Shown here in pieces: positions 26,693 through 35,309 of a stretch of DNA of 64,000 nt. The notes beneath the pieces were generated by a model, which worked only from the letters and a program-made list of their open reading frames with translations, did not search any database and was not told the origin of the DNA. A program made the translations under genes and the position numbers. Source of the DNA: CADCTM01 sp049671305 (GTDB taxonomy: Bacteria; Cyanobacteriota; Cyanobacteriia; Cyanobacteriales; Coleofasciculaceae); contig JBATUR010000017.1 in NCBI GenBank assembly GCA_049671305.1, positions 191,263 to 255,262 on the forward strand, given 5' to 3'. How positions within the stretch are numbered: position 1 is the stretch's first letter; each line of letters begins with the position of its first letter.

Positions 26693-26908
26693 TTAATGAG
26701 CGCTGGAGTGAGAGCCAGAGTTAGAGGAAGAGAAGACACCAGCAACGGCTTGTGTGTTGGTGTAGGTAGAGGTATAGGTATTAAATCCAACTGCGAGAGC
26801 ATGGGCATTAGCATTCGCATTCGCACTTGGATAATAATAGTACCAACCACCTTCAACTTGAGCTTTTTCTGAGACAACTTCTAAAACTTCTAAGTCACGA
26901 ATAATCAT
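26693..26908 (-). CDS. Double-glycine leader peptide 3 (71 aa)
   Basis: This copy has the same 21-residue VEGG leader as peptide 2 and the same C-terminal 33 residues. The differences are confined to the start of the mature part: the aromatic cluster reads WYYYYP without Cys, and the Asn/Ala repeat reads SANANANAHALA. It has a TAGGAG ribosome site and, about 95 bp upstream of the ATG, a TGCC-N5-GGCA palindrome followed at fixed distance by a TATATT -10-like element. Downstream, the inverted repeat GGGCAT/ATGCCC (26644-26666) could stop or slow transcription. Confidence 0.78.
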   Translation of the reverse strand: MIIRDLEVLEVVSEKAQVEGGWYYYYPSANANANAHALAVGFNTYTSTYTNTQAVAGVFSSSNSGSHSSAH

Positions 26909-26984
26909 GGTTTTCTCCTAGAACAAATGTTTTTTTCGTTTCAACAACTCGGCGGGTTTGCTTGGTTGCTATGAATCTAATATA

Positions 26985-27020
26985 GCCAGGTTTTTTTAAA
27001 GGATGTTGCCAAATTGGCAG
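26985..27020 (-). promoter_or_regulatory. Palindromic operator plus -10 element upstream of peptide gene 3
   Basis: The palindrome CTGCCAATTTGGCAACA (minus strand, 27020-27004) is followed after 19 nt by TATATT. The same layout occurs upstream of peptide gene 4. The palindrome would be centred near -40 to -42 from the start of transcription, as for class II activators. Confidence 0.55.
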
Positions 27021-27092
27021 ATTAATTGAATAATATTTTTCTTCATGATTCTATCAGTAACTCAGTCTAAAAAATACTATTATCAAAAATAT

Positions 27093-27109
27093 TGTTGCCA
27101 TTTTGGCAG
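27093..27109. promoter_or_regulatory. Second TGCC-N5-GGCA palindrome
   Basis: TGTTGCCATTTTGGCAG at 27093-27109 repeats the motif 89 bp upstream of the copy at 27004. No good -10 element stands at the matching distance, so it could be an auxiliary binding site. Confidence 0.45.
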
Positions 27110-27211
27110 TTTATTTTTAAAGAGATTATGAAGTTGACACTCGTTTTTAAAGGAACGATGAAGTTAATCATTAACGGCAGTAATTTTGGGGACGAGTTTA
27201 CCTTACAAGCT

Positions 27212-27264
27212 AAACAAAAAACCTGCTCAATTTTTGGCATCTACACCAATCAAGCAGGTTTTGG
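27212..27264 (-). terminator. Terminator downstream of peptide gene 4
   Basis: On the minus strand AAACCTGCT (27261-27253) pairs with AGCAGGTTT (27227-27219) and is followed by TTTGTTT. The loop is long (25 nt). It lies about 35 bp after the peptide 4 stop codon and separates it from peptide gene 3. Confidence 0.6.
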
Positions 27265-27296
27265 CTAATTGAATAACAAAGCTCTAGATAACTAAT

Positions 27297-27491
27297 TCAG
27301 GAAGATGATGAGGAAGAACCAGATAAAGATACAGAGCCGTTAGCGCCACTGTAAATATAACGAAAAGTGCGGATTCTGGTGAATCTACCAGCAGCACGCG
27401 CCCTTGCTCTCGCCCAAGCAAAGCAACCACTAATCTCTACTTGGTTAGCTTGAGAAAGGACTTCTAGAACGTCTAAATCGACAATGTTCAT
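27297..27491 (-). CDS. Arg-rich export-type peptide 4 (64 aa)
   Basis: The leader MNIVDLDVLEVLSQANQVEISG aligns with the VEGG leaders of the neighbouring peptides (same DLDVLEVLS core) but has VEISGC in place of the double glycine. The mature part is unlike the others: an Arg/Ala block with aromatic residues (CFAWARARARAAGRF, then TRIRTFRYIYSG) that is strongly cationic, followed by SVSLSG and a final run of six serines. An AAGAAGAAAG ribosome site precedes the ATG. A cationic amphipathic segment fits a membrane-active peptide, but this is inference. Confidence 0.68.
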   Translation of the reverse strand: MNIVDLDVLEVLSQANQVEISGCFAWARARARAAGRFTRIRTFRYIYSGANGSVSLSGSSSSSS

Positions 27492-27570
27492 AACTTTCTT
27501 CTTGTTTACAATCCTTTGGGCTTGAAGACAACTTAGATCAGATGGCTTCGTTCCTAAAATCTAGTCAACC

Positions 27571-27599
27571 TTGCCTAAAATATGTTGCCGTTTTGGCAG
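27571..27599 (-). promoter_or_regulatory. Palindromic operator plus -10 element upstream of peptide gene 4
   Basis: The palindrome CTGCCAAAACGGCAACA (minus strand, 27599-27583) is followed after exactly 19 nt by TAGATT, the same geometry as upstream of peptide gene 3. It lies 92-108 bp before the ATG. Confidence 0.5.
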
Positions 27600-27728
27600 A
27601 TTTTGAGATTTATTTGTAATAATTTATATTAAGTAAACTGTGGCAAAAAAACATCCCGCTCTTTGAGTCTGAAGAACGAGATGGAAATTAGCTCAAGAAA
27701 TAATCTAGTTTTTGACGGTTCTAAATAA

Positions 27729-28157
27729 TCACCTATCACAACCGAATAATCCTGTAAATTTAGGTATCCACTTAATTTGTAAATGCGGTTCAAACACTCC
27801 CAAATTACTACCTTTGAGCGATTCTGTTTCAGTAAGGTCTTCTACATAAGGCAGATCGCTAATCAAAGTCAACCGCTTGCCAGATCCACAATTAGAATTG
27901 TTTTGAGCATGATTAATGTGGTATGCTTTAGTAGATTCGGTGTCTTTTGTGTTGCCAATTTGGCAGTTTTCTTTGACCAACCGATTATAAGTTCGGTAGG
28001 GGATGTAATGGAGAGGATTATAACCAGAACAACGTAGCAGCAAAACACAAGCCCAAGAATACTTTCCTGCCAAAATCGCTTCAACAATTTGATTCAATTG
28101 CTCTGTGCTAATGGTTTTGTTAAAGTTTTGGTTAGCACAAGGAATTCGCTGAGTCAT
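27729..28157 (-). CDS. HetP-family protein
   Basis: The conserved HetP core spans about residues 16-64: STEQLNQIVEAILAGKYSWA, then CVLLLRCSGYNPLHYIPYRT and YNRLVKEN. In heterocyst-forming cyanobacteria HetP and its paralogues control commitment to heterocyst differentiation, and hetP lies next to hetC, which encodes a C39-type ABC exporter. Here the gene also lies in the same strand block as a HetC-like exporter and HlyD. The C-terminal 75 residues are not conserved. I chose the ATG at 28157 (142 residues), since the longer frame begins with TTG. A TGCC-N5-GGCA motif occurs inside the gene at 27950-27966. Confidence 0.85.
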   Translation of the reverse strand: MTQRIPCANQNFNKTISTEQLNQIVEAILAGKYSWACVLLLRCSGYNPLHYIPYRTYNRLVKENCQIGNTKDTESTKAYHINHAQNNSNCGSGKRLTLISDLPYVEDLTETESLKGSNLGVFEPHLQIKWIPKFTGLFGCDR

Positions 28158-28267
28158 AATTTTCTCTCTGCAGTTCAATGATTGTTAGATGTCTTACAGT
28201 TGACTTGATTAAATTGCCGAAAAAGTCATCAAAAACTTCAAGTTAGTAGAACAAGTTCCCAAAAACT

Positions 28268-29932
28268 CTAAAGATTTATGCCGCCTTTTTGTAACTGACG
28301 GATCGGATCAAGCAAAATGTCGGAAATATGGCGGCGACGGGTAATAATTTCTACCGTAGCAGCTTGACCACTCTTAAACTGAATTGTCTGTTTATTTGCC
28401 GTAATCGAGTGACGATCTAGAGATACTTCTACTTGATACACTGAGCCGAGTTGCTTATCTTGTTTACTATCAGGAGAGATAGAAGTCACCTTGCCACTAA
28501 TGACGCCGTAATTTTGATAGGGATAAGCATCTAATTTAACTTGCACTGGCATTCCAATTTTGACAAATCCTGCTTCTTGATTTGGCAGACTTGCTGAAAT
28601 AACTAGTGGTGCAGTTTTGGGGGCAATTTCTGCTAAAGTTTGACCAGTTTGCACAACTTCACCGATATTGCGGATATTTAAAGAAGAGACAATACCCTCA
28701 ACTGGTGCATATAAATAGCGTTGATTTAACTTAGTTTTGGCACTACTTAACAAATTTTCATCGTCAGCAGTTTTGCCTTTAAGTTTGGTCATTTCCAGTT
28801 GCAGTTGCTGAATTTGTTGCTGTGCTTCCACTTGAGCTGTCTTACCTTCAGCTAGCTTTTGAGCGAGTAGAGCCTGCAGGCGGTTAACTTCTACTAGTGA
28901 CTGCTTTAATTCACCTTGGTTTTGGGTAAGGGTGCGTTGCCTGTCGCGTAAATTTTGCTCCACCTCAAACAAACGCTCTTTGGTACTTGTACCTTCATCC
29001 AAATGACTCTTGGTAATGGCACTTTGCCTGTCGCGAATTTCTTGCTCAATGGCAAATGTCTGTGCTTGAGAAATTGCCCCCTGATCAACTAACGGTTTAA
29101 TTTTTTCCAACCGCGCTTTGTGGGCAACCACATCTGCTTGCAATTGGGCAACTCTTTCCTGTACCGTCGCGGGTAAAGACTTTAACCCTTGCAACCGAGT
29201 GCGATCGGCATCAATATCCGCTTGCAATTGAAGCAACACATCTTGCGTCGTCGCCGCCTTCGCCTTTGCCTGAGCTATTGCCGACTCTTGAGCTTGAGCA
29301 TCTGCTATTGCCATTGCTGCTCGGTTATTCGCCTGTAGTTGATTTTTCTCAATCATGCCTTGGGTTTGAGCCAACTGGATTTTGTCAGCCATTAACGACT
29401 GCTGCAGGCGCTCCACTTCTTTTTGAGCAAATTCTGTATCTAGTTCAACCAAAGCTTGTCCTGCCTTGACAAATTGCCCTTCTTTGGTACGAATTGAAGC
29501 AATTTTGCCAGATTCAATCGGGTGGATTTTATAGACATCACCTTTAGGCATTAATACCCCTCTAGCGTGACCAACTTCATCAATTTGCCCAAAAGTCGCC
29601 CAAGCCACAAACGTCAGACAAAACGCCAAGCCACCCCACATCATCCTTAAAGGCAGCGAGGCTGGCGGCTGGTCTAATACAGCTTGCAAGGAGCCTGACC
29701 AATTGGCTGAATTCCTTACAGGCTCTGGTTTTGGCGGTGTAGAATTCTTTTGCTCAAGGGGAAGGCTGGCTGGAGCTGAGGCTAGGGTTCCTCCATAGAT
29801 GGTTGTTGCTTTGGAAGGGGCGTAAGATTTTTTTCTGATTAATGATTCAACACTGCTGTCATCTGGGCAAATTGATAAAGAATCTGAGTTTGTTAATGGT
29901 TTTGTATCAAGAATTTGTATTTTATTTTCCAT
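28268..29932 (-). CDS. HlyD-family membrane fusion (periplasmic adaptor) protein
   Basis: This adaptor links an inner-membrane ABC exporter to the outer membrane. It has a cytoplasmic N-terminal region of about 100 residues, one membrane span (WGGLAFCLTFVAWATFG), a lipoyl-like half motif (GKIASIRTKEGQFVKAGQAL), a long coiled coil rich in Gln/Ala (about 170-420) and the second lipoyl half plus beta-barrel (RYLYAPVEGIVSSLNIRNIG, VKLDAYPYQNYGVISGKV). It ends with a hydrophilic tail. I prefer the ATG at 29932 (554 residues), which has an AAGGGTG site. It lies 110 bp upstream of hetP-like and 490 bp downstream of the exporter gene. Confidence 0.92.
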   Translation of the reverse strand: MENKIQILDTKPLTNSDSLSICPDDSSVESLIRKKSYAPSKATTIYGGTLASAPASLPLEQKNSTPPKPEPVRNSANWSGSLQAVLDQPPASLPLRMMWGGLAFCLTFVAWATFGQIDEVGHARGVLMPKGDVYKIHPIESGKIASIRTKEGQFVKAGQALVELDTEFAQKEVERLQQSLMADKIQLAQTQGMIEKNQLQANNRAAMAIADAQAQESAIAQAKAKAATTQDVLLQLQADIDADRTRLQGLKSLPATVQERVAQLQADVVAHKARLEKIKPLVDQGAISQAQTFAIEQEIRDRQSAITKSHLDEGTSTKERLFEVEQNLRDRQRTLTQNQGELKQSLVEVNRLQALLAQKLAEGKTAQVEAQQQIQQLQLEMTKLKGKTADDENLLSSAKTKLNQRYLYAPVEGIVSSLNIRNIGEVVQTGQTLAEIAPKTAPLVISASLPNQEAGFVKIGMPVQVKLDAYPYQNYGVISGKVTSISPDSKQDKQLGSVYQVEVSLDRHSITANKQTIQFKSGQAATVEIITRRRHISDILLDPIRQLQKGGINL

Positions 29933-29941
29933 GCTTTTCAC

Positions 29942-30420
29942 CCTTATAAACTACTGAATTCGGTTGTTTGGTTGGAAAAAGCTGCCTAAAAGCTTACATC
30001 AACTTGTCAATGCTTCTCCTAATTTGATCTCCTTTTTAACTTACTGCCAAGAGCTATATCTTTTATGCAAAAAGTCATATTTATTTTTGAAGCAAACTAT
30101 TTAGGAACTGAGGGTAGGTTGTTGCGGAGGATTAACTAAAAAATCGATTTCCATGTTTTGTTAAGCGGCGCTTGCACCACAAAATATTGGTTTTTAGGCT
30201 TTGAGTTAAATACCTTAGTCTTGAGGGGGGCAAAACTAAGATATTTAACTTAAAAACAATTTATTGAGATCGGACTGTGTGAGAAATCTTAATAAATATG
30301 CAGTTTTTTAAGTAGCATATTTAGTCTGATCTGATTTTAGACAAGTTTGATACATATTGTTGTGAAGATCTTGTGAAGATGAATTAAAAAAAAGTAACCT
30401 AGCTGATGGCATCAGGCTAA
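29942..30420. other. Intergenic region between exporter and HlyD genes
   Basis: About 480 bp, AT-rich, no gene or palindrome of the peptide-promoter type seen. It probably holds a separate promoter for the hlyD-like gene. Confidence 0.4.
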
Positions 30421-33400
30421 TTAAAGATCGAGCTGCTGCTGTGCTAAGTGGTAGTAAAGTCCTTGCTGTGCCATCAGTTGATCGTGAGTGCCACGCTCAA
30501 CCAAAACACCTCGATCTAAAACCAAGATGCAGTCAGCATTGCGTACCGTGGAGAGGCGGTGAGCAATAATAAAGGTGCTGCGATCGCGACTGATGCGTGC
30601 TAAATTTTGTTGAAAGCGGCGCTCCGACTCAGTATCAAGAGAACTGGTTGCCTCATCTAAGAGCAGAATTCTTGGATCACCCAACAGCGCACGAGCGATC
30701 GCAATTCGCTGCCGTTGTCCTCCAGAAAGCATCGAACCTTGCTCACCTACACGAGTGTTATAACCCAAAGCCAAACCTTGAATAAACGGATGCGCTTCTG
30801 CCAATTTGGCGGCTTCAACCGCCTGCTCTAAGCTATATTCATTTCTATATAAAGTGATATTTTCTAGCACCGTGCCAGAAAACAAAAAACACTCCTGCGG
30901 CACAACCCCCATCTGACTACGCAACGACTGGGGCGAAACCTGACAAATATCATGTTCATCAACAATAATTTGCCCACTAGTTGGCTGATATAAACCTTGG
31001 AGCAACTTAACTAAAGTACTTTTGCCCGAACCACTGCGACCAACAATAGCGATCGTTTGTCCAGAATGCGCCTCAAAAGAAATATTTTGTAAAGTATTGC
31101 GCTGCTCATCCTCGTCATAACGGAAAGTAACATTATCAAACTTCACTTCACCCCGTAATGTCGGTAAAATCAAGAGCGGATTTTGAGGGCTTTCTTCCGG
31201 TTTCGCCAAAAAGATATCATTTAAACGTTCCACAGAAACCAAGATTTCTTGAAACTCATCCCAAAGATTAATTAATGCCAAAATTGGGTTAATTACATTG
31301 CCAATTAGCATATTAAAAGCCACAAACTGACCAATAGTAAGCTGGTCTTGAATTACTAGATTTGCCCCATACCACAACAAAGCCGTACTACCGACGGAAT
31401 TAATTAAGCCACCAGTAGACTGCAAAGCATTACCCAGCTTGCCCTTTAAACTTCATATTTAGCATAGCCGTCAGGCGTTCTTCCCAGCGCCAGCGCACCT
31501 CTTGCTCTGATGCTGCCGCCTTAACAGTTGCTACTCCCATGATCATTTCTACCAAGAGAGAATTTTGCCCAGCTTCTTCTTTAAAGATTTCCCGCGACAC
31601 CTGGCGTAGAAATGGACTAGCAACCACAGTCAAAATTACTAAAGGTGGAATGAGTGCTAGTACCAATAAGGTAAGATGCCAGTTGTAATAGCTCATCAAG
31701 CCGATGTAGACAAATACCATTAAGGTATCGAGCCAGGTGGAAACGGCTTGCTTAGTTAGGAAGACTTGGATTTTTTGAGCTTCTTGGACGCGGGTAATGA
31801 TGTCACCAACTTGGCGCGATTCAAAGAATTTGAGCGGTAATCTTAAGGTGTGGTTGATAAAGCCGCTGATGAAGATTAAGTCTAGGCGATTGGAAAAATA
31901 ATCGAGTAGATATTGTCTGATTGCCGTTAAGCCAGTGCGCCAAATACCAAATAAAATTAGTCCTAGTGCGAAGACGTGCAGGGTTACAAAGCTTTTATTA
32001 ACTACTACTTTATCTAGGATGATTTGGGTAAATAGAGGCGTAACTAAACCGAATACTTGTAGTAGTAATGAAGCAAGGACGATTTGCCCGATAATACCTC
32101 GATAGGGCCAGAGTAACTGCCAAAAACGTCCGAGGGAGTTTTTTTCAGATTGATTAGCTTCAAATTGGGTAGTTGGATCGAGCAGTAGGGCATAACCTGT
32201 CCAGCTTGTGGTAAATTCAGCACGAGATAACTGCCGCTTACCGACGGCGGGATCGGCAACTAATACGCGATCGCCTTTTACTTGATAAACGACGATATAA
32301 TGATTGCCTTCCCAATGGGCGATCCAAGGATTAGTTTGATCAGATAAACGGCTTAAAGAGGCTCGTACTGGTCGTGCTTGAAATCCTAAACTTTCAGCAG
32401 CCGTCGTGATACCTTTGAGAGAAGCGCCACTGCGACCAACTCCTGCTAGATTTCGTAAAGTATTCAGACTAAATTGCTTACCCCAATACTGTCCAATCAT
32501 TGCCAAACAAGCTGCACCGCAATCGGAAGAACTTTGTTGTTGAATAAAAGGATAACGTTGCCACCAAGCACGTCCGATCCGACGACGCCTTGCGGGTTCG
32601 GGAAAAACTGGTTGATCTGCTTTGGCGGCATCAAGGGGTGAAGTACTATTGGTTGGGGTTGCTGGCGTTGTAGGTGCTAGGTTTCTGGTTGCTCTTGGCG
32701 GTTTAAATTGCGGTTTGTGTCCGTTATGATCTGCTGCTTGTTGTGTAATGCCTAAAGTGATGGCTATTTCTTGATGCTCCGCCGGCAGTTGGTATACTAC
32801 AACATCAGTTTGGGCGATCCAATCTGTAGGAGTGGGATCACTCCAATTTGTGACAAGGTTAAGACCATTAATTTCACCGCTAGCTAGCCAAAAATGTCCA
32901 TCTTGACAAGAAAGCGATAATGATACTCCGGCTAGAATGGTGATTTCTTTGAGATAAGGCAGCAATTCTTGTAATTGCCGCCCTGACAAGCGACGCAAAT
33001 CAGTTGCCGTTTTGAAAAATAGCAGTTTTGCCCTAGCGTTAGCAGTTGAGGATAGATATGCTTGTAATTGGGGCAGTTGTTCTAACCACGGTTGTAGTTG
33101 AGCAAAATCAATCCAGGTAATTTCTCCATCACAAGCTGCGATCGCACGACTTAAACCAGGAATATTGGCAAATACCGTTTCTGTGCCAAAGCTTTCGCCA
33201 GTTTCCAGCACCATTGCTGAAATTTCACGTTGATCTGAGGTATCTACGCCTAATAATCGCACCCGACCTTGGTTGATAATGTAAAAACCACAGTCATTAT
33301 GTTGCTGATGAACAGAATCTGATGAGTTCGCTACAGTATTGTAGATAGTTAATTCATCGCCTAGTTGAAAGCGGCGTGTTTCAAAGGTTTGACTGAATTT

Positions 33401-33505
33401 GTTGGTTAGGGAGCTATCATTTTGTAGCCTCAAGATACTAAGGATGTCCCCAAGTCTTGCGAAGGAATCTTGGTAGTTCGGAAGAAGTCCCTGATTTCCT
33501 GACAT
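30421..33505 (-). pseudogene. HetC-like peptidase-containing ABC exporter with cNMP-binding-like domain, frameshifted
   Basis: Two frames make one protein of about 1027 residues. The first (33505-31430) has a cyclic-nucleotide-binding-like domain (about 45-175), a C39 peptidase domain (about 318-455; catalytic Cys in QQSSSDCGAACLAMIGQYWG, His in GNHYIVVY, Asp in VADPAVG) and most of the ABC membrane domain. The second (31425-30421) supplies the last span and the ATPase, with Walker A GRSGSGKST, signature LSGGQRQRIAIARAL and LLLDEATSSLD. The break is near 31438, where GGGCAAGCTG would read correctly as GGGCAAAAGCTG (FKGQ-KLGNALQST). The domain order is that of HetC. Whether the break is real or an assembly error decides if the locus is functional. 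Confidence 0.85.
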
Positions 33506-34000
33506 GATAATCGTCCTGATAAATAAGCCAGAATATATAGGCAGGCGGGAAACCAGCCATTTTTAGGCAGATCTGAACATCAGACTAGCCGTTTGTTCTT
33601 CTTGCCATTATTAGTAAATCTTCCAAAAGAATGTCAAGGGTTTATGCAACCCTTAGAGAAACTTAATTAAAATTGGTTTTCTAAAGATGCCGCCTTAAAT
33701 AAGGTTTATTGTCAACTTGAGGCGGTTGCTTCAGAGCGCTCAATTAAGCTGAGGAACTGCCGCAAGCTTCTGCCACGCTAATAAATAAAAAGTAATTTAG
33801 CTAACTTTTAACAAGTAAGCTTACAGTCAATAATCAAAAATATTACTTAACAAATTCTGTAACCTTCAGAAGACAGCAAAATTGTTACAGGAAAGATTAG
33901 TTGTGATCTGATCAAACAGCGATCGCTAAAAAATAATGGAGAGAAAGCTAATTAATCAAAAACTTCTCCCCATTAAGGCTAAAAACCAGTAGCAAAAAAT
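33506..34000. other. Intergenic region upstream of the exporter gene
   Basis: About 495 bp with no gene. It should carry the exporter promoter. The right end contains the cysH-side terminator at 33926-33974. Confidence 0.4.
33926..33974 (-). terminator. Terminator downstream of the PAPS reductase gene
   Basis: On the minus strand AATGGGGAGAA (33974-33964) pairs with TTCTCTCCATT (33945-33935) with one mismatch, followed by ATTTTTTAG. Confidence 0.65.
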
Positions 34001-34732
34001 TTAGATATGAATACCACACTCAGTTTTACCAGTGCCGCGCCAACGTCCGGCACGTTCGTCCTCACCTTCTCCAACTTTGGTGGTAATTGGTTCATCACCA
34101 ATACTCGGATAACCTTGGTCATGTAGAGGATTGTAGATCACATTATGTTCATGAACATAGGGCCAGGTTTCTTTACGAGTCCAGCTAGCGATCGGATTAA
34201 CTTTGAGGCGTCCAACACCATCAATTTCAAAAATCGGCATCTCGGCACGAGTTACCGCTTGATCCCGGCGTCGTCCAGTGATCCAGGCAACGGTATTAAG
34301 GTCTGCCAAACCGCGTTGCAATGGCTCAATCTTAGTTACATGATGGAATTGTTGAATATCCGTATCCCAAAGTGCCTCGCCATATTTAGCCACAAAAGCA
34401 TCACGAGAATCAACATCTGGCATTTTATAAGTTTTCAAGTCCAGATTGTAGACCTCAATTGCTTGCTTGACGAGTTCTAAAGTTTGGGGAAAATGATACA
34501 ACGTATCCAAAAAAATCACCGGCACTGGTGTTGCAGGTTTCAGGTCACGGTAGAGAATATCAGTAATGACCAAATCATCAACATTAAAGGCACTAGTCTG
34601 CACCAGACCTGTTGGGATATTTTCAACACACCAAGCTAAGACTTCTTTGGGATGAGCAGTGTCGTAACGTTGATTCAGTTCATCTAGGTCAAAGTTAGGC
34701 AGTTGCAGCGGTGATGGAGTTGATTGGGTCAT
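34001..34732 (-). CDS. cysH: Phosphoadenylylsulfate (PAPS) reductase
   Basis: The enzyme reduces PAPS to sulfite with thioredoxin or glutaredoxin in assimilatory sulfate reduction. The 243-residue protein shows the PAPS-binding core (SAFNVDDLVITDIL, PVIFLDTLYHFPQTLELV), the TGRRRDQA loop and the C-terminal catalytic ECGIHI. It lacks the paired cysteines that bind a [4Fe-4S] cluster in APS reductases, so the PAPS-specific form is likely. Its own terminator follows. Confidence 0.94.
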   Translation of the reverse strand: MTQSTPSPLQLPNFDLDELNQRYDTAHPKEVLAWCVENIPTGLVQTSAFNVDDLVITDILYRDLKPATPVPVIFLDTLYHFPQTLELVKQAIEVYNLDLKTYKMPDVDSRDAFVAKYGEALWDTDIQQFHHVTKIEPLQRGLADLNTVAWITGRRRDQAVTRAEMPIFEIDGVGRLKVNPIASWTRKETWPYVHEHNVIYNPLHDQGYPSIGDEPITTKVGEGEDERAGRWRGTGKTECGIHI

Positions 34733-34990
34733 AAAATCGTTTTTGTCAGATATTTAGAGGAGTTTAAACAGTATCAATATTAATTGAATATACATAACTT
34801 GACTGGGTTATGGCAAAAATATATACAGTCTGGACTCTAAAAACTAGCCGTTGATTGGAGATTTAATCAAGCGCCCTGAAATTTGGGGCACATGGCAGTT
34901 TACCCTCAGCCAAAGCTTAAAATTTCTATTTCACAAAACCAGAGATTTCGGTGTGTTTAAGATAAAACCCAAGCTAATTTGGAGACAAAA

Positions 34991-35263
34991 ATGCAATTAA
35001 TTCTTTACAGTAAGCCCGGTTGTCATTTGTGCGAAGGACTGCAAGAAAAATTAGAACAGATCGAAGGATTGAATCTGGAATTAGAAGTGCGAGATATTAC
35101 TAGTCAGGATGATTGGTTTCAGGCTTATCAGTATGAAGTACCTGTGTTATGTAGACAAGTTGCTGGCATTGAAGAAATGCTGCCCCGCCCTTCTCCGCGC
35201 TTAACAGTAGCGCAATTGGAGCGAATGTTACAGAAATATTTATCAGTAGATCAGCAAAAATAA
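34991..35263 (+). CDS. Glutaredoxin-family protein
   Basis: The 90-residue protein has a thioredoxin fold with the active-site motif KPGCHLCEGL near residue 9 and the cis-proline loop YEVPVLCRQV at about residue 53. It matches the small glutaredoxin-like family with CxxC. I chose the ATG at 34991, which has a GGAG site at 34981-34984; an in-frame TTG at 34979 lies too close to that site. It ends 46 bp before murE, so the two may be co-transcribed. Confidence 0.87.
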   Translation: MQLILYSKPGCHLCEGLQEKLEQIEGLNLELEVRDITSQDDWFQAYQYEVPVLCRQVAGIEEMLPRPSPRLTVAQLERMLQKYLSVDQQK

Positions 35264-35309
35264 AGCAAAGGGAAGAATTATTGATACCTAGATTTGTGAG
35301 GATTTGGCG

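Larger units (their letters stand above)
26240..26930. repeat. Tandem duplication containing peptide genes 2 and 3
   Basis: The segments about 26253-26515 and 26666-26920 are near-identical in the leader-coding part, the tail-coding part, the ribosome site and about 25 bp beyond the stop codon, and differ mainly in the codons for the mature N-terminal part. This is a recent tandem gene duplication. Confidence 0.75.

Noticed and set aside
27128..27268. 46-codon plus-strand frame starting MKLTLVFKGTMKLIING
   Set aside because: It has a possible ribosome site but runs through the terminator hairpin of peptide gene 4 on the other strand, and no leader or family pattern is visible.
24520..28157. 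Search for the PatS/HetN-type RGSGR pentapeptide in the peptides and HetP-like protein
   Set aside because: No peptide contains RGSGR; only a distant GSGKR occurs in the HetP-like tail, so a PatS-like role is not supported by motif.
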